A stretch of 64,000 nt of DNA from Thermoplasmata archaeon. GTDB lineage: Archaea; Thermoplasmatota; Thermoplasmata; Thermoplasmatales; Thermoplasmataceae. The stretch spans positions 1-64,000 of the forward strand of contig JAKADM010000005.1 in NCBI GenBank assembly GCA_021820525.1, written 5' to 3'. Below the pieces are notes generated by a model, which saw only the letters and a program-made list of their open reading frames with translations, made no database searches and was not told where the DNA came from. This document shows, in pieces, positions 1 through 8,600 of the stretch (positions within the stretch are counted from its first letter, which is position 1; every line of letters begins with the position of its first letter). A program made the translations under genes and the position numbers.

Positions 1-1
1 T

Positions 2-427
2 CTCATAAGGCCTTCTGATATAAATCTGGCCACAAATTCAGTACGGATGAAGACTCTGAAGCAGGGGAAAGACAGGAAGACTGGAATGCAAAAGGAGAAG
101 TACAGAATAATACCTCTCCATCCTGCACTGAGGGATATTTATATGCAGTATCTCATTGAAATGAATCTTAACCAGAAGTCAGAAGATCTTTTGTTTCCGA
201 TGAAGAGGCAGGTTATAGATCTTTATTTCAAGAAGCTGCAGGACAAACTTGGCATTAAAATTCATGCACACAAGTTCAGGCACACATTTGCTGTCAAGGC
301 CATAATGGATCAGGTTCCATTGAATGTATTGCAGCAGTGGCTGGGCCATTCATCTGTGTTCACAACATCCATATATACACAGATTACGGGGATGGATACA
401 TCGGAATTCATGGGGAGGATAAGATGA
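2..427 (+). CDS. Tyrosine recombinase/integrase, C-terminal catalytic part (cut by window start)
   Basis: The reading frame is open from the first bases of the window, so the gene begins upstream; the ATG at 47 is internal. The visible 141 residues are the C-terminal catalytic domain of a phage-integrase/XerC-D-type recombinase. The box II signature HKFRH, the LGH motif and the tyrosine nucleophile in SIYTQI, nine residues after the LGH histidine, are all present. The first catalytic arginine would lie upstream, outside the window. The stop codon overlaps the next ATG by four bases (ATGA), so the following ORFan is probably translated with it. The gene most likely belongs to an integrated plasmid or provirus whose other end may be the nearby tRNA-Trp. 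Family assignment is firm; whether the enzyme is intact cannot be judged. Confidence 0.88.
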   Translation, partial: LIRPSDINLATNSVRMKTLKQGKDRKTGMQKEKYRIIPLHPALRDIYMQYLIEMNLNQKSEDLLFPMKRQVIDLYFKKLQDKLGIKIHAHKFRHTFAVKAIMDQVPLNVLQQWLGHSSVFTTSIYTQITGMDTSEFMGRIR

Positions 428-1494
428 CATGGAATATTTTAGATTCAGCGGAAATATCCACTGCAATAGGTACAATATTATTGTCAGTTGTAACAGTATG
501 GATTACTATACATCAAGACAGAAAGGCAAGAAAAGATAAAATAGACAATTGGAGAGATTCCCATTTAAATTCCCATTACAATGATGTTTTTAATAGGATA
601 ATGGATATCCAAAACAAAATACACCAAATTTTTGATCCACCAAACTGTTCAAGTTCAGAAAGTTATGGGTTTCAAAGTCTTGATACTCCGGGTAACCATT
701 GGCGGTTGCCCGATAAATCAATTAATATTTTTGACAATAATCGGGTGAAGGTAAAGTGCCTCTTTGATGATAAAAACATAGCATTGCAACACATTAAAGC
801 TGGATACCACTCCCTGAATAAGGAAATAGAAGAAATAAACGGCATGGAAGAAAGTTACAAAAAAAATATAAGTTGTAAACTACAATCTTTCATAGATTCA
901 CTATATGGGAAGTGCAAAAATGAGTTTAGGGACTGGGATATCCGGCCCGATGTTTATACACAGATAGAAAAAGCGATAAAATATGTACCTCATGAAGTTA
1001 CCGAAGGCGACACTGATGTTATAAAAAAAATAGATATCGCTTTATTGGCAGATTATCTTATATACTCTATTATAAATGGAGCAGTACGCATCGATGCAAA
1101 AAAGTATCCCTCTGGAAGTAAGGCAAGTGACTTCGCTATCTCACTAACCTACAAAATAAAAGAGTTTGCCGAATTTAGAAATTTACCTTCAGAGGTAGGA
1201 AGGACTAAAAATTATGACCCTACGGAAGATGAACTTTTAAAATTCCAAAAAATATGGAGTGATCTCAAAAAATCAGATGTAGAAGGGATAAAGGAAATTT
1301 ACGAAGAACATGAAAAAATTAGGAAAAAATATGAGGATTTGATAGAGGAACTCACCAGAGATATCTTAAATAACTACAGTGCAGGAATTAGGATGAATGG
1401 AGAATGTGACGTATGCAGGTCAACCCGTAATGCCAGTGATGATAAAATCAGGCCATATGTCTGCTGTAGCGAAAACAATCAGTTAATTCGATGA
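424..1494 (+). CDS. Membrane-anchored hypothetical protein next to integrase
   Basis: 356 residues, starting at ATG 424, which overlaps the recombinase stop; an in-frame ATG at 337 lies inside the recombinase gene and is unlikely. One transmembrane helix (about residues 8-29) is followed by a basic stretch and a long, charged, mostly helical cytoplasmic region rich in Lys, Asp and Glu. There is a coiled-coil-like part around residues 270-335. The C-terminus carries a CDVC pair and a CC pair that could bind metal. I do not recognise the family. The sequence is visibly more AT-rich than the core genes (many AAA and ATA codons), as expected for cargo of an integrated element. A defence or superinfection-exclusion role is possible from architecture and position only. 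Confidence 0.7.
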   Translation: MTWNILDSAEISTAIGTILLSVVTVWITIHQDRKARKDKIDNWRDSHLNSHYNDVFNRIMDIQNKIHQIFDPPNCSSSESYGFQSLDTPGNHWRLPDKSINIFDNNRVKVKCLFDDKNIALQHIKAGYHSLNKEIEEINGMEESYKKNISCKLQSFIDSLYGKCKNEFRDWDIRPDVYTQIEKAIKYVPHEVTEGDTDVIKKIDIALLADYLIYSIINGAVRIDAKKYPSGSKASDFAISLTYKIKEFAEFRNLPSEVGRTKNYDPTEDELLKFQKIWSDLKKSDVEGIKEIYEEHEKIRKKYEDLIEELTRDILNNYSAGIRMNGECDVCRSTRNASDDKIRPYVCCSENNQLIR

Positions 1495-1719
1495 AGCGAA
1501 ATAGCTTACAATAAAATTTGACTGAAAAATACTATGTTTAAGTTGAAAATCCCTAGTCGATCGAAAGTTTAAGTCTTCATTGTAAGGATGAAATTAGGTA
1601 ATGGTTAAATCTACTTTTCCTATTTTTCTTCCCCCGAGCCACATCCTTACAAAGGAACGGATGCAAAGCATAGTAAAGCACTGTGACCGGCAATAGAATA
1701 AGGAGATATGGTTCAGGAA

Positions 1720-2000
1720 TAAAGTAATAATTGAAATCTTAGCCTACAAGGAAATAAGTATTAGGAATGTAGAAAAGATAAATATTGAGGAACTGAAGGA
1801 TGGATACCGGTATGAGCATCCGAAAAATGTATAAGGACAGGCCTGTGCCCCTCCTCTCAGGCCTACAGGAAGACCTGAAGGAATGCCTTGAAAAGTACAG
1901 GATGAGGTCATATCCAAGGCCTTTATTTATCACGGAGAAAGGCAGTATTAGAAATGGTTACATTCGGTCTTTCACAAAGAAGTTGGGAGTCGAGCAAAAC
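1720..2000 (+). pseudogene. Decayed tyrosine recombinase fragment ending at tRNA-Trp
   Basis: Two frames together read as the middle of a tyrosine recombinase. One frame, from about 1720, gives a helix ending in KINIEELKDGYR, resembling the segment after the first catalytic arginine. After a frameshift near 1830, the frame of 1800 gives KDRPVPLLSGLQ...PLFITEKG...FTKKLGV. That aligns by eye with KYRIIPLHPALR...LLFPMKRQ...LQDKLGI in the recombinase at the window start. The fragment lacks the H-x-x-R and Tyr boxes, and its recognisable homology stops almost exactly at the 3' end of tRNA-Trp. This suggests an integrase gene split or truncated by site-specific integration and then decayed. Confidence 0.7.
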
Positions 2001-2003
2001 AAG

Positions 2004-2144
2004 TGGGAGCACTGGGATTTGAACCCAGATCTGCGGGTCTCTTCCCGGTTCATAGTTCCAGTCAATCATCACCTTTTCAGCTGACCCGATTCTAATCAAA
2101 ACCTGACTGGAGCCCGTTAGGATACCTGACTACCCCATGCTCCC
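2004..2144 (-). tRNA. tRNA-Trp (anticodon CCA) with a ~68-nt intron carrying C/D-box-like motifs
   Basis: On the minus strand the acceptor 5' half GGGAGCA (2144-2138) pairs with TGCTCCC (2011-2005), followed by discriminator A (2004). The T-arm is CTGGG-TTCAAAT-CCCAG. The anticodon loop is CTCCAG with anticodon CCA at 2110-2108. The 3' anticodon stem (CCCGC) appears only near 2037, so an intron of roughly 2106-2039 follows position 37. This is the normal place for archaeal tRNA-Trp introns. The intron contains GTGATGA (box C/C' type) and CTGA (box D type), and a TGACTGG stretch that can pair with the anticodon region CCAGTCA. Euryarchaeal pre-tRNA-Trp introns are known to act as box C/D methylation guides; that this one does so is inference. 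The exact splice sites are approximate. Confidence 0.88.
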
Positions 2145-2309
2145 GCACCACACATTTTTCAATTATGGTTGGAATTGGAATTGTAATTTCCTATAAATAT
2201 CTATTTTAAGGGTACATTTTTTTCCAAAAATTTTTATTATGCCTTGAAAAGTTTTGTATTATTAAAAAAAGATATGAAAGCATGGAGTGGTTGGAGAAAG
2301 ATGGCAAGA
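2145..2309. other. AT-rich intergenic region
   Basis: No open frame or RNA gene is evident. The minus-strand promoter of tRNA-Trp should lie here; AT-rich runs around 2175-2275 are consistent with this, but no single TATA box stands out. Confidence 0.4.
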
Positions 2310-2378
2310 TCAGCTCTTGCTGGCCTTTCTCTGTCTCTTTAATCTTCTAATTCTCTTTTTGCGCCATTTCCATCTCAT
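2310..2378 (-). CDS. rpl41e: Large ribosomal subunit protein L41e (eL41)
   Basis: A 22-codon gene on the minus strand, from ATG (2378-2376) to TGA (2312-2310). The product starts [15 protein letters not shown] and continues with a short basic tail. This is the highly basic Trp/Arg/Lys pattern of archaeal and eukaryotic ribosomal protein eL41, whose members are about 25 residues and form a single helix at the subunit interface. AAAGGT lies a few bases before the ATG and can serve as a ribosome binding site. It is commonly missed because of its size. The overlapping plus-strand frame 2287-2577 is low-complexity and hydrophobic only because it is the complement of this gene. Confidence 0.85.
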   Translation of the reverse strand: MRWKWRKKRIRRLKRQRKASKS

Positions 2379-2583
2379 GTTACCTTTCTTTTTCCAATCT
2401 CTTGAACTTCTCTTCAATATTTCACCTCAATGTGAACATCATTCCCTGTTTTACCGATGTTCCATAGGATCACTGGCTCTCAACCTTACGGAATTGTGCC
2501 CTGCAACCTGTAAACGGTATATCGGCAGGTATTATAAATATTTATTTTGTGAACGTTTATTTACCCATTTAGATTAAACTGAT

Positions 2584-2925
2584 ATGGCAGAAGATCTGGA
2601 AAAGTCCATAAAGGAAATCATACGAAGTCTCCCCTCAGAAGAGATGTACCTAGAATCCGTGAGGGAAATCGTAAAGGATCTCATAAAGGAATATATAAGA
2701 AAAAGATTGAATGAAAATCCAGAGTTGAAAAAGGAACTGGCCTCTGTAATTGAAAACTACCTTGAAGCGAAGATAAGAGAGTACGATGCAATGGCAAGAA
2801 TGGCAAAGGTAACTGCAAAGATTGGTTTTCTAAGCGCACCAGAATCCATAAGGGAAGAGGCCACAAAGGATTTAATAGAATCTTTCAGAAAAGAGATAGA
2901 GGAAATAATACTTAGAACGCTGTGA
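2584..2925 (+). CDS. Small helical hypothetical protein
   Basis: 113 residues with no recognised domain. The composition is almost entirely charged (Glu, Lys, Arg) with heptad-like hydrophobic spacing and few helix breakers, so it is predicted to be all alpha-helical or coiled coil. The ATG at 2584 follows an AT-rich stretch (TATTTATTTTG, near 2540) at about leaderless distance. It is convergent with the PolD small-subunit gene, with only 2 bp between stop codons. Function unknown; the gene looks real from codon use and clean helical periodicity. Confidence 0.65.
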   Translation: MAEDLEKSIKEIIRSLPSEEMYLESVREIVKDLIKEYIRKRLNENPELKKELASVIENYLEAKIREYDAMARMAKVTAKIGFLSAPESIREEATKDLIESFRKEIEEIILRTL

Positions 2926-2927
2926 CA

Positions 2928-4355
2928 TTATTTTGAAAAATCTTTTTTAATCATACTCATGGAATTCAGGTCAAACATCGTAAGAATACCAGGTTCTGGG
3001 GAATAGTTCATCATTTTCTGGTATTCGGTCTGTGACTGCCATGTGGAAGAATTAACGTACCTTACTCCCTTATAATTTCCAACATAGTGACCGTGGATGT
3101 GACCTGTTATAAATATATCCGGGACATTTTCCATCACATGATAATCCTCTGATGAGGGTATTATGGGCGTCCTCCCGCCATAGGATGATCCCATATATCT
3201 TCTTTTGAGCATTAACTCTATGGCACTTCCAACACTGTCCATGCTTCCTCCGGGAATAAGCTCAATCAGATCATTGAGTGCCATGCCGTGGTATATGGTT
3301 ATATTTTTCTTATTCAGAACAAGATTGTATGGATTTGGAAGAAAACTCACATTTTTCATAAACATTTCCCTTATTTTTGGATTGAATGCCGGTTGGGGTT
3401 CAGCGAGCCTTACGGTGTCGTGGTTTCCCGGCATTATATAGACGCTTATATCTTCCGGTATATCATTTACGAATTCCGCAAGATATTCATACTGTTCATA
3501 GGGATTTATGATTTCAAGATCATTTTCCTGTCCCGGATAGACTCCAATTCCGTCAACCACATCTCCGCTGAGTATGAGATGCTTCATATTGGCGCTTTCA
3601 TCACTGGAGGATTTGATCCATCTAACCATTCTGGCATAATAATCCTTCAGAAAGGTTTTGCTTCCAACGTGGATATCAGAGATTGAACCAACGTATTCTG
3701 CCTCCCTTCCCGTATACTCAATGGTCCTTTCAGGTATATCCGGCCTTATTATTTCGTTCGCAAAGATCACAGGCTCACTCTTTCCCCTGTCGTTCCTTGC
3801 CTCAGGCTTGCTGCCGATCACACCTATGACCTCATCATTGAGGAGGAGTTCCTTTGAAAGGCTATTTTTATTCATTATTATGATATCAATGAAATCTTCT
3901 GTATCCTCAATTCTGAAACGTTTATGCCCATTTTTTGTTTCAGTAATATCGCTTATCATTCCGACAACTTTCACATATCCCTTAGGCATCCTTTTAACTG
4001 AGGATATGGATGAAACCTCTCTCAACTTCCCGGATGTAACGATTATTTTTCTTAGTTTTTCATATCTGCTTACAAAAACTCTTCTGAAATCATCAACAGA
4101 ACTGTTTGCCTTTATATCTGAATAATCGATCTCTTTAACAATTGAATCTTTTCTTTCAGGTTCAGTGATAAGTTTAAGGACATCCTTAACCTCAATGTAT
4201 CCTCTCTGGCTAATTTCATCATTATATAGTTTTACTATTAAGGAACCCAGTGATCTTTTCAACATTAGATCAAGTGCTTCGGGGGCAAGAAGTATACCCT
4301 TACTCTGAAAAAAAGTAATGATTTTTTCCCTGTCGTCGAACAAGGGTCCGGCCAT
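2928..4355 (-). CDS. polB: DNA polymerase II (PolD) small subunit DP1
   Basis: 475-residue small (exonuclease) subunit of the archaeal replicative polymerase PolD. An N-terminal helical region is followed by an OB-fold (about residues 115-210) and a calcineurin-like phosphoesterase domain. Its metal-binding motifs are all visible: SDIH (226-229), GDVVD (264-268), GNHD (310-313) and GHIHGH near 418. With these intact it should be a Mre11-like 3'-5' proofreading nuclease acting with the large subunit DP2, whose gene is not in this window. Length is within the family range, towards the short end, because the disordered linker seen in some euryarchaea is small. ATG 4355 is the only sensible start. 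Confidence 0.95.
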   Translation of the reverse strand: MAGPLFDDREKIITFFQSKGILLAPEALDLMLKRSLGSLIVKLYNDEISQRGYIEVKDVLKLITEPERKDSIVKEIDYSDIKANSSVDDFRRVFVSRYEKLRKIIVTSGKLREVSSISSVKRMPKGYVKVVGMISDITETKNGHKRFRIEDTEDFIDIIIMNKNSLSKELLLNDEVIGVIGSKPEARNDRGKSEPVIFANEIIRPDIPERTIEYTGREAEYVGSISDIHVGSKTFLKDYYARMVRWIKSSSDESANMKHLILSGDVVDGIGVYPGQENDLEIINPYEQYEYLAEFVNDIPEDISVYIMPGNHDTVRLAEPQPAFNPKIREMFMKNVSFLPNPYNLVLNKKNITIYHGMALNDLIELIPGGSMDSVGSAIELMLKRRYMGSSYGGRTPIIPSSEDYHVMENVPDIFITGHIHGHYVGNYKGVRYVNSSTWQSQTEYQKMMNYSPEPGILTMFDLNSMSMIKKDFSK

Positions 4356-4427
4356 ATCTTATAATATCAATAAGGTGTATAAGGTTGTCTGAAATAGATA
4401 TGTATAGCACTTAGAAATATCCACCAG

Positions 4428-5330
4428 ATGGAAAAGGAAAAGGATTTTCTGTTTTTCATTTTTATGTCATCTTTCTGGGCCTTCAATTATCCATTTGTAA
4501 AGATGGCTCTTGCCTTTGAGGACGCATCTGTTTTATTACTGTACAGAGTAATATTCGCCATCATTGGAATGCTTCTTTTATTCAACAGGAGGATAAAGTT
4601 AAGGCTCAGTCTTAAGTCTCACGGGAAAATGTTTATTCTGTCATTGTTAAATGTCACAATCTTCATGGAATTTTGGTTTTTGGGTGAAACTTCGGTTTCC
4701 TCCTCACTCAGTTCCATAATAATTTATACATACCCCATAATTTCGACTTTTCTTTCCATAATACTTCTGAAGGAAAAATACACTATGGAAGGGATAGGGG
4801 GAATTGCTTTGGGATTTACGGGCATAATAGTCATATTTTCCGATTCCATAAATGTCGCATCTGTTTATGGGATATTTCTAGAACTGTTAGCAGCAACTTC
4901 ATGGGCTCTTGGAACAATATTTTATAAAAAATACATAAGAGAAGAGGACAGGATAACCACAAATTTCTACCAGTTCGCCTATTCATTGATCCCGGTTATT
5001 TTCATCAGCTTTATTTCCACATCTCCCGGAAAAATACTGAATCCTGGAACAGAATTCCTTATGTTGTCCCTCGTAATTGGAATTCCCGGAACTGCCATTG
5101 CCTATTACTTTTTCCTTAAGCTAAATAGAGATTACAATGTGTCAACCATATCCTCATTTCTATTTATTGTCCCGGCCCTTTCAGTAATATTCAGTTATTT
5201 TATTCTCCATAATGTCCTGACATATATTCAAACTTCAGGATTCCTTCTTGTATCCATTGGAATATTGCTTTCAGCCAGGGGTGTAAGAAGGAAGAAATCT
5301 TTACTTAACTCAATGATAACTCTTGAATAA
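4428..5330 (+). CDS. EamA/DMT-family transporter
   Basis: 300 residues with ten predicted transmembrane helices arranged as two EamA repeats (about residues 8-140 and 150-285). Each repeat has the family's conserved short loops, e.g. ALAFEDASVLLLYRV in repeat 1 and the ILLKEKYT-type loop at its end. The drug/metabolite transporter superfamily exports amino acids, drugs or metabolites; the substrate cannot be deduced. It is divergent from polB with a 72-bp promoter region and monocistronic. A TATA-like GATATGTATAG lies around 4397, giving an almost leaderless transcript. Confidence 0.85.
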   Translation: MEKEKDFLFFIFMSSFWAFNYPFVKMALAFEDASVLLLYRVIFAIIGMLLLFNRRIKLRLSLKSHGKMFILSLLNVTIFMEFWFLGETSVSSSLSSIIIYTYPIISTFLSIILLKEKYTMEGIGGIALGFTGIIVIFSDSINVASVYGIFLELLAATSWALGTIFYKKYIREEDRITTNFYQFAYSLIPVIFISFISTSPGKILNPGTEFLMLSLVIGIPGTAIAYYFFLKLNRDYNVSTISSFLFIVPALSVIFSYFILHNVLTYIQTSGFLLVSIGILLSARGVRRKKSLLNSMITLE

Positions 5331-5659
5331 TTTATTTTGTTCTAAATTCTGAAATTTATCTATGTTTCGTAATTTTATTTATTATAATTTATTCACAAAT
5401 AGAGGTCTTTCCATATTACAATAAACCTTGAGAATTGATTTCAGTGGAACCTTTTGTGTTGTTTACCTTTAACCCTAACTTCAGTCAATGATATTTAAGG
5501 TACAATTTTTTGCGAAAAACAAAAAAGGTTGCTACGTTAATGTACAGGCGTCAGTATAAATATCAGATTTCAAATATTAATAAGGAAAAAAATTCTTGAT
5601 CTATAAAAATTAGTGATATCCAAGAAACCTTTTTATATTATCTAAATAATCCACCTACA
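5331..5659. promoter_or_regulatory. Upstream region and leaderless promoter of the surface protein gene
   Basis: A 329-bp non-coding stretch, very AT-rich. A TATA box TTTATATTA lies at 5632-5640, about 20-28 bases before the ATG at 5660. This implies a transcript beginning at or next to the start codon, as is common in Thermoplasmatales. The remaining ~290 bp show no ORF; the long AT-rich tract could act as an upstream element of a highly expressed surface-protein promoter. Confidence 0.55.
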
Positions 5660-8600
5660 ATGAATAGAAAAAAGGCATTTTTGACAGTATTTGTCGTAGC
5701 CATAATGGTGGCAGGTATGTTATTTATTGTACCGCTAACCTCGTCAACTGGCACCGCAAATCACCCATCTAATTTAGGTAAGACTGTAAGTAACTCTCTA
5801 TCATCCCATCCTGTTAATGCAAGTAACCTTAAGGGAAGTTCAAGCTTTAACAGACAAACGGAGGCTATGAAGCTGATTGGACTGGCAAAAAATGACAGTC
5901 TACCCATTAAGGATCTTTTCATCCCTAACTTTATGAGCCAATCAAAGATAGTCAATGGAGTTGTGACTCCAGGATATGGACAATCCCCCGCTCCTATGGG
6001 AATCGGTTTTTATGGTCTTTATAACCAGAGCGGCACAACCGTAGGCCAAAACTACACTTTCCCCTCAGTGGCAGCACACGTCAATCTTTCAAGCCTTCAG
6101 ACGATCAATATTGCAGATGATGCCCCTCAAACGGTAACATTCCAGCTCAATTCCATATTGAACAATGTTAATCTTTTTGGAAACGGAAATTATGTTTTCT
6201 GGACACAGAACGTCGTTGATTATTCTGCAAGGACCCATCAGCTATCCTTTGTCCTTAACATATGGAATTTCACCACCCCTGCTGCAACCAGCCAGCCAGT
6301 GTTAAATAATGTACTTTATAGTTCCTCAGCACCAAGGATATCCTACCCCAACGCCATAATCATCCTTGGTCCAAGTTTACAGCTTCCCAGCAGCCAGTTA
6401 AATCTATATCTGTATATGAACACATCAATTGTTGGCGGAAGGCAGGCTCTGTGGTTCAACTATTCCCTGCCTCAGTTAAAAATGAATGGAACCTATGAGG
6501 AGGCAGTATTCAATTCAACCATCAATGCCGCCCCACTTCATTATCTGGTGAGCGGAACGACCATGACTCCAACGGGCTACATCCCATATGACTCTGAGAT
6601 TATGATAGGTGGCCCTGGTGGAGGAAGCACAGCCACAGTCCAGAACATATCCGGTTCAATGAACCTTATGTACTATAATACAACAATGCACATGTTCATG
6701 AATGTTCCAAACGCATATGATATCGGATCAGAAACTGGGGAAACCTCAACTGGTGTGGATGTTCATTATTTGGGTTCCACTGCATATCTGACCTCCGGCC
6801 CATCAATGGTTTATGGTCTCTGGAATGAAACAAACAGTACGGTGAACCACTACACTGGAAAGTTATCCAATTCCAACGCTTTCCTGTTTGTGGCACAAAA
6901 CACCAAGGATGCAAACCTTGGCTTCTGGAACTGGGCACCCATAAATGGAAGTGGGACTTTCAGTTACTATCTGCCAAAGTCTGCCGGATATCCCTATGAA
7001 GCACTGATGAACTACCATAACATTAATGGTGGAAATAAAACCTACCTGAATGTGACCACATCAACAGTGATAAATCTCGAAAGCAATGTAAACATTGGTG
7101 TATACACTCCCATAATTATAAATGGAAATAAACAGCTTACAGAATCAGCAGTTAGCGGAGCAGGAAGTGCAGCTAACCCATATGTCATTGACGCATACAG
7201 TGCAAATGGAATTAATACAATATTTGCACAGTTGAACGACTATGCCTTCCCCGTATTTCCAGGAGTTTTCATCTATAACACAAATTACCATGTGAAGGTA
7301 TCTAACTTCCATATGAACGTAACATACTCCGGATTTGCAGGCCTCTTATCTAATTTCTATGGGCTGTTGAATTCTAATAACCTTCCTATGTGGGTCTATA
7401 ACTCCACAAACGTAACCATCAGTGGCGGAGTCTTTGAAACATGGTATTCCTCAAATCAGAATGGATATATTGAGGGTTCAATGGTTCTCTGGAACTCAAC
7501 CAATATTAACGTAACAGGAATTCAAATGATTCCATTTGGATACGGCGCTCTTATATATAACCCACAGTACCAGTACGGAAATATATCTTTCTACAGCGAT
7601 TTATTCGTCGGCGCCTCTTTACAGTATAAGTTGAATCTTACAAATCCATTCTGGTCAAATTATCTTGAGGGTTCATCCCAGATAGGAATGACTCTGTCTG
7701 GAACAGGCTATTTCGTTAACGGCAGTACCTTCGTAACTGAAACGCCTGTAATAAGCTATGACTGCAACATTTATACAGGAAACCATTCGGTTCCATACAA
7801 GGACTATTTCAACGGGAATGAATACTGGAATTACAACGGCACCGGGGCATACAACGATTACGGTATGATGCAGGTCGGAGTCGATATGCATCCAATGATT
7901 CCAACGCATTCCTCAAAGTTTACCGTATCTGTTCTTGACAACCCATCCGACAGCTATTATTTCGATGTTGGATATCTTGAAATTACACTCGGTCAGGCAA
8001 GCAATGTATATCAGTTCACAAGTGGCTCATTTTACATTTATAATCCCACAACATACAAGATGTATGCAGTGTCATCTGATAATTTCGTGTATGTAAAGAC
8101 AGGAATAATGCAGTTAAATTCCACAAAGCCTTTCTCAATTAACCCCTCCATATCAACACTGAATGTTATGGAATCGGGTCTGCCCTCAGGTATGGCCTGG
8201 ACTGCTAATATATATAACTACGAAAATATAACCTTACTGAAGGATGGATCTTCAATGATTCAGACCGAGAATGGAGTTCCACTTTACAGTATAACGTCTA
8301 AAATGGGCTCGATAAGCTTTACAAACATTGCACCTGGATATTACTATGTTACAGTAAACAGCACAGATTCATATGGCGTTGCAGGCAGTAGCATGGTAGG
8401 ATTTATGGCAATTGAAGGTACAACAAACGTATCTGTACAGTTTGTCCATGTAAATCTCTACAATGTTACCTTTAAGGAAAATGGTCTGATGTCAGGAACT
8501 GAATGGTCCGTGATATTCAACGGAATGAAGATGACAAGCACATCAGGTTCCATAACATTTACCGGACTTTATGCTGGCAATTATTCATACTACGTAAGTG

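Noticed and set aside
2287-2577. 96-codon plus-strand ORF
   Set aside because: Low-complexity hydrophobic translation explained by being antisense to the basic L41e gene; no start signals.
3658-4125. 155-codon ORF antisense to polB
   Set aside because: Shadow of the PolD small-subunit gene.
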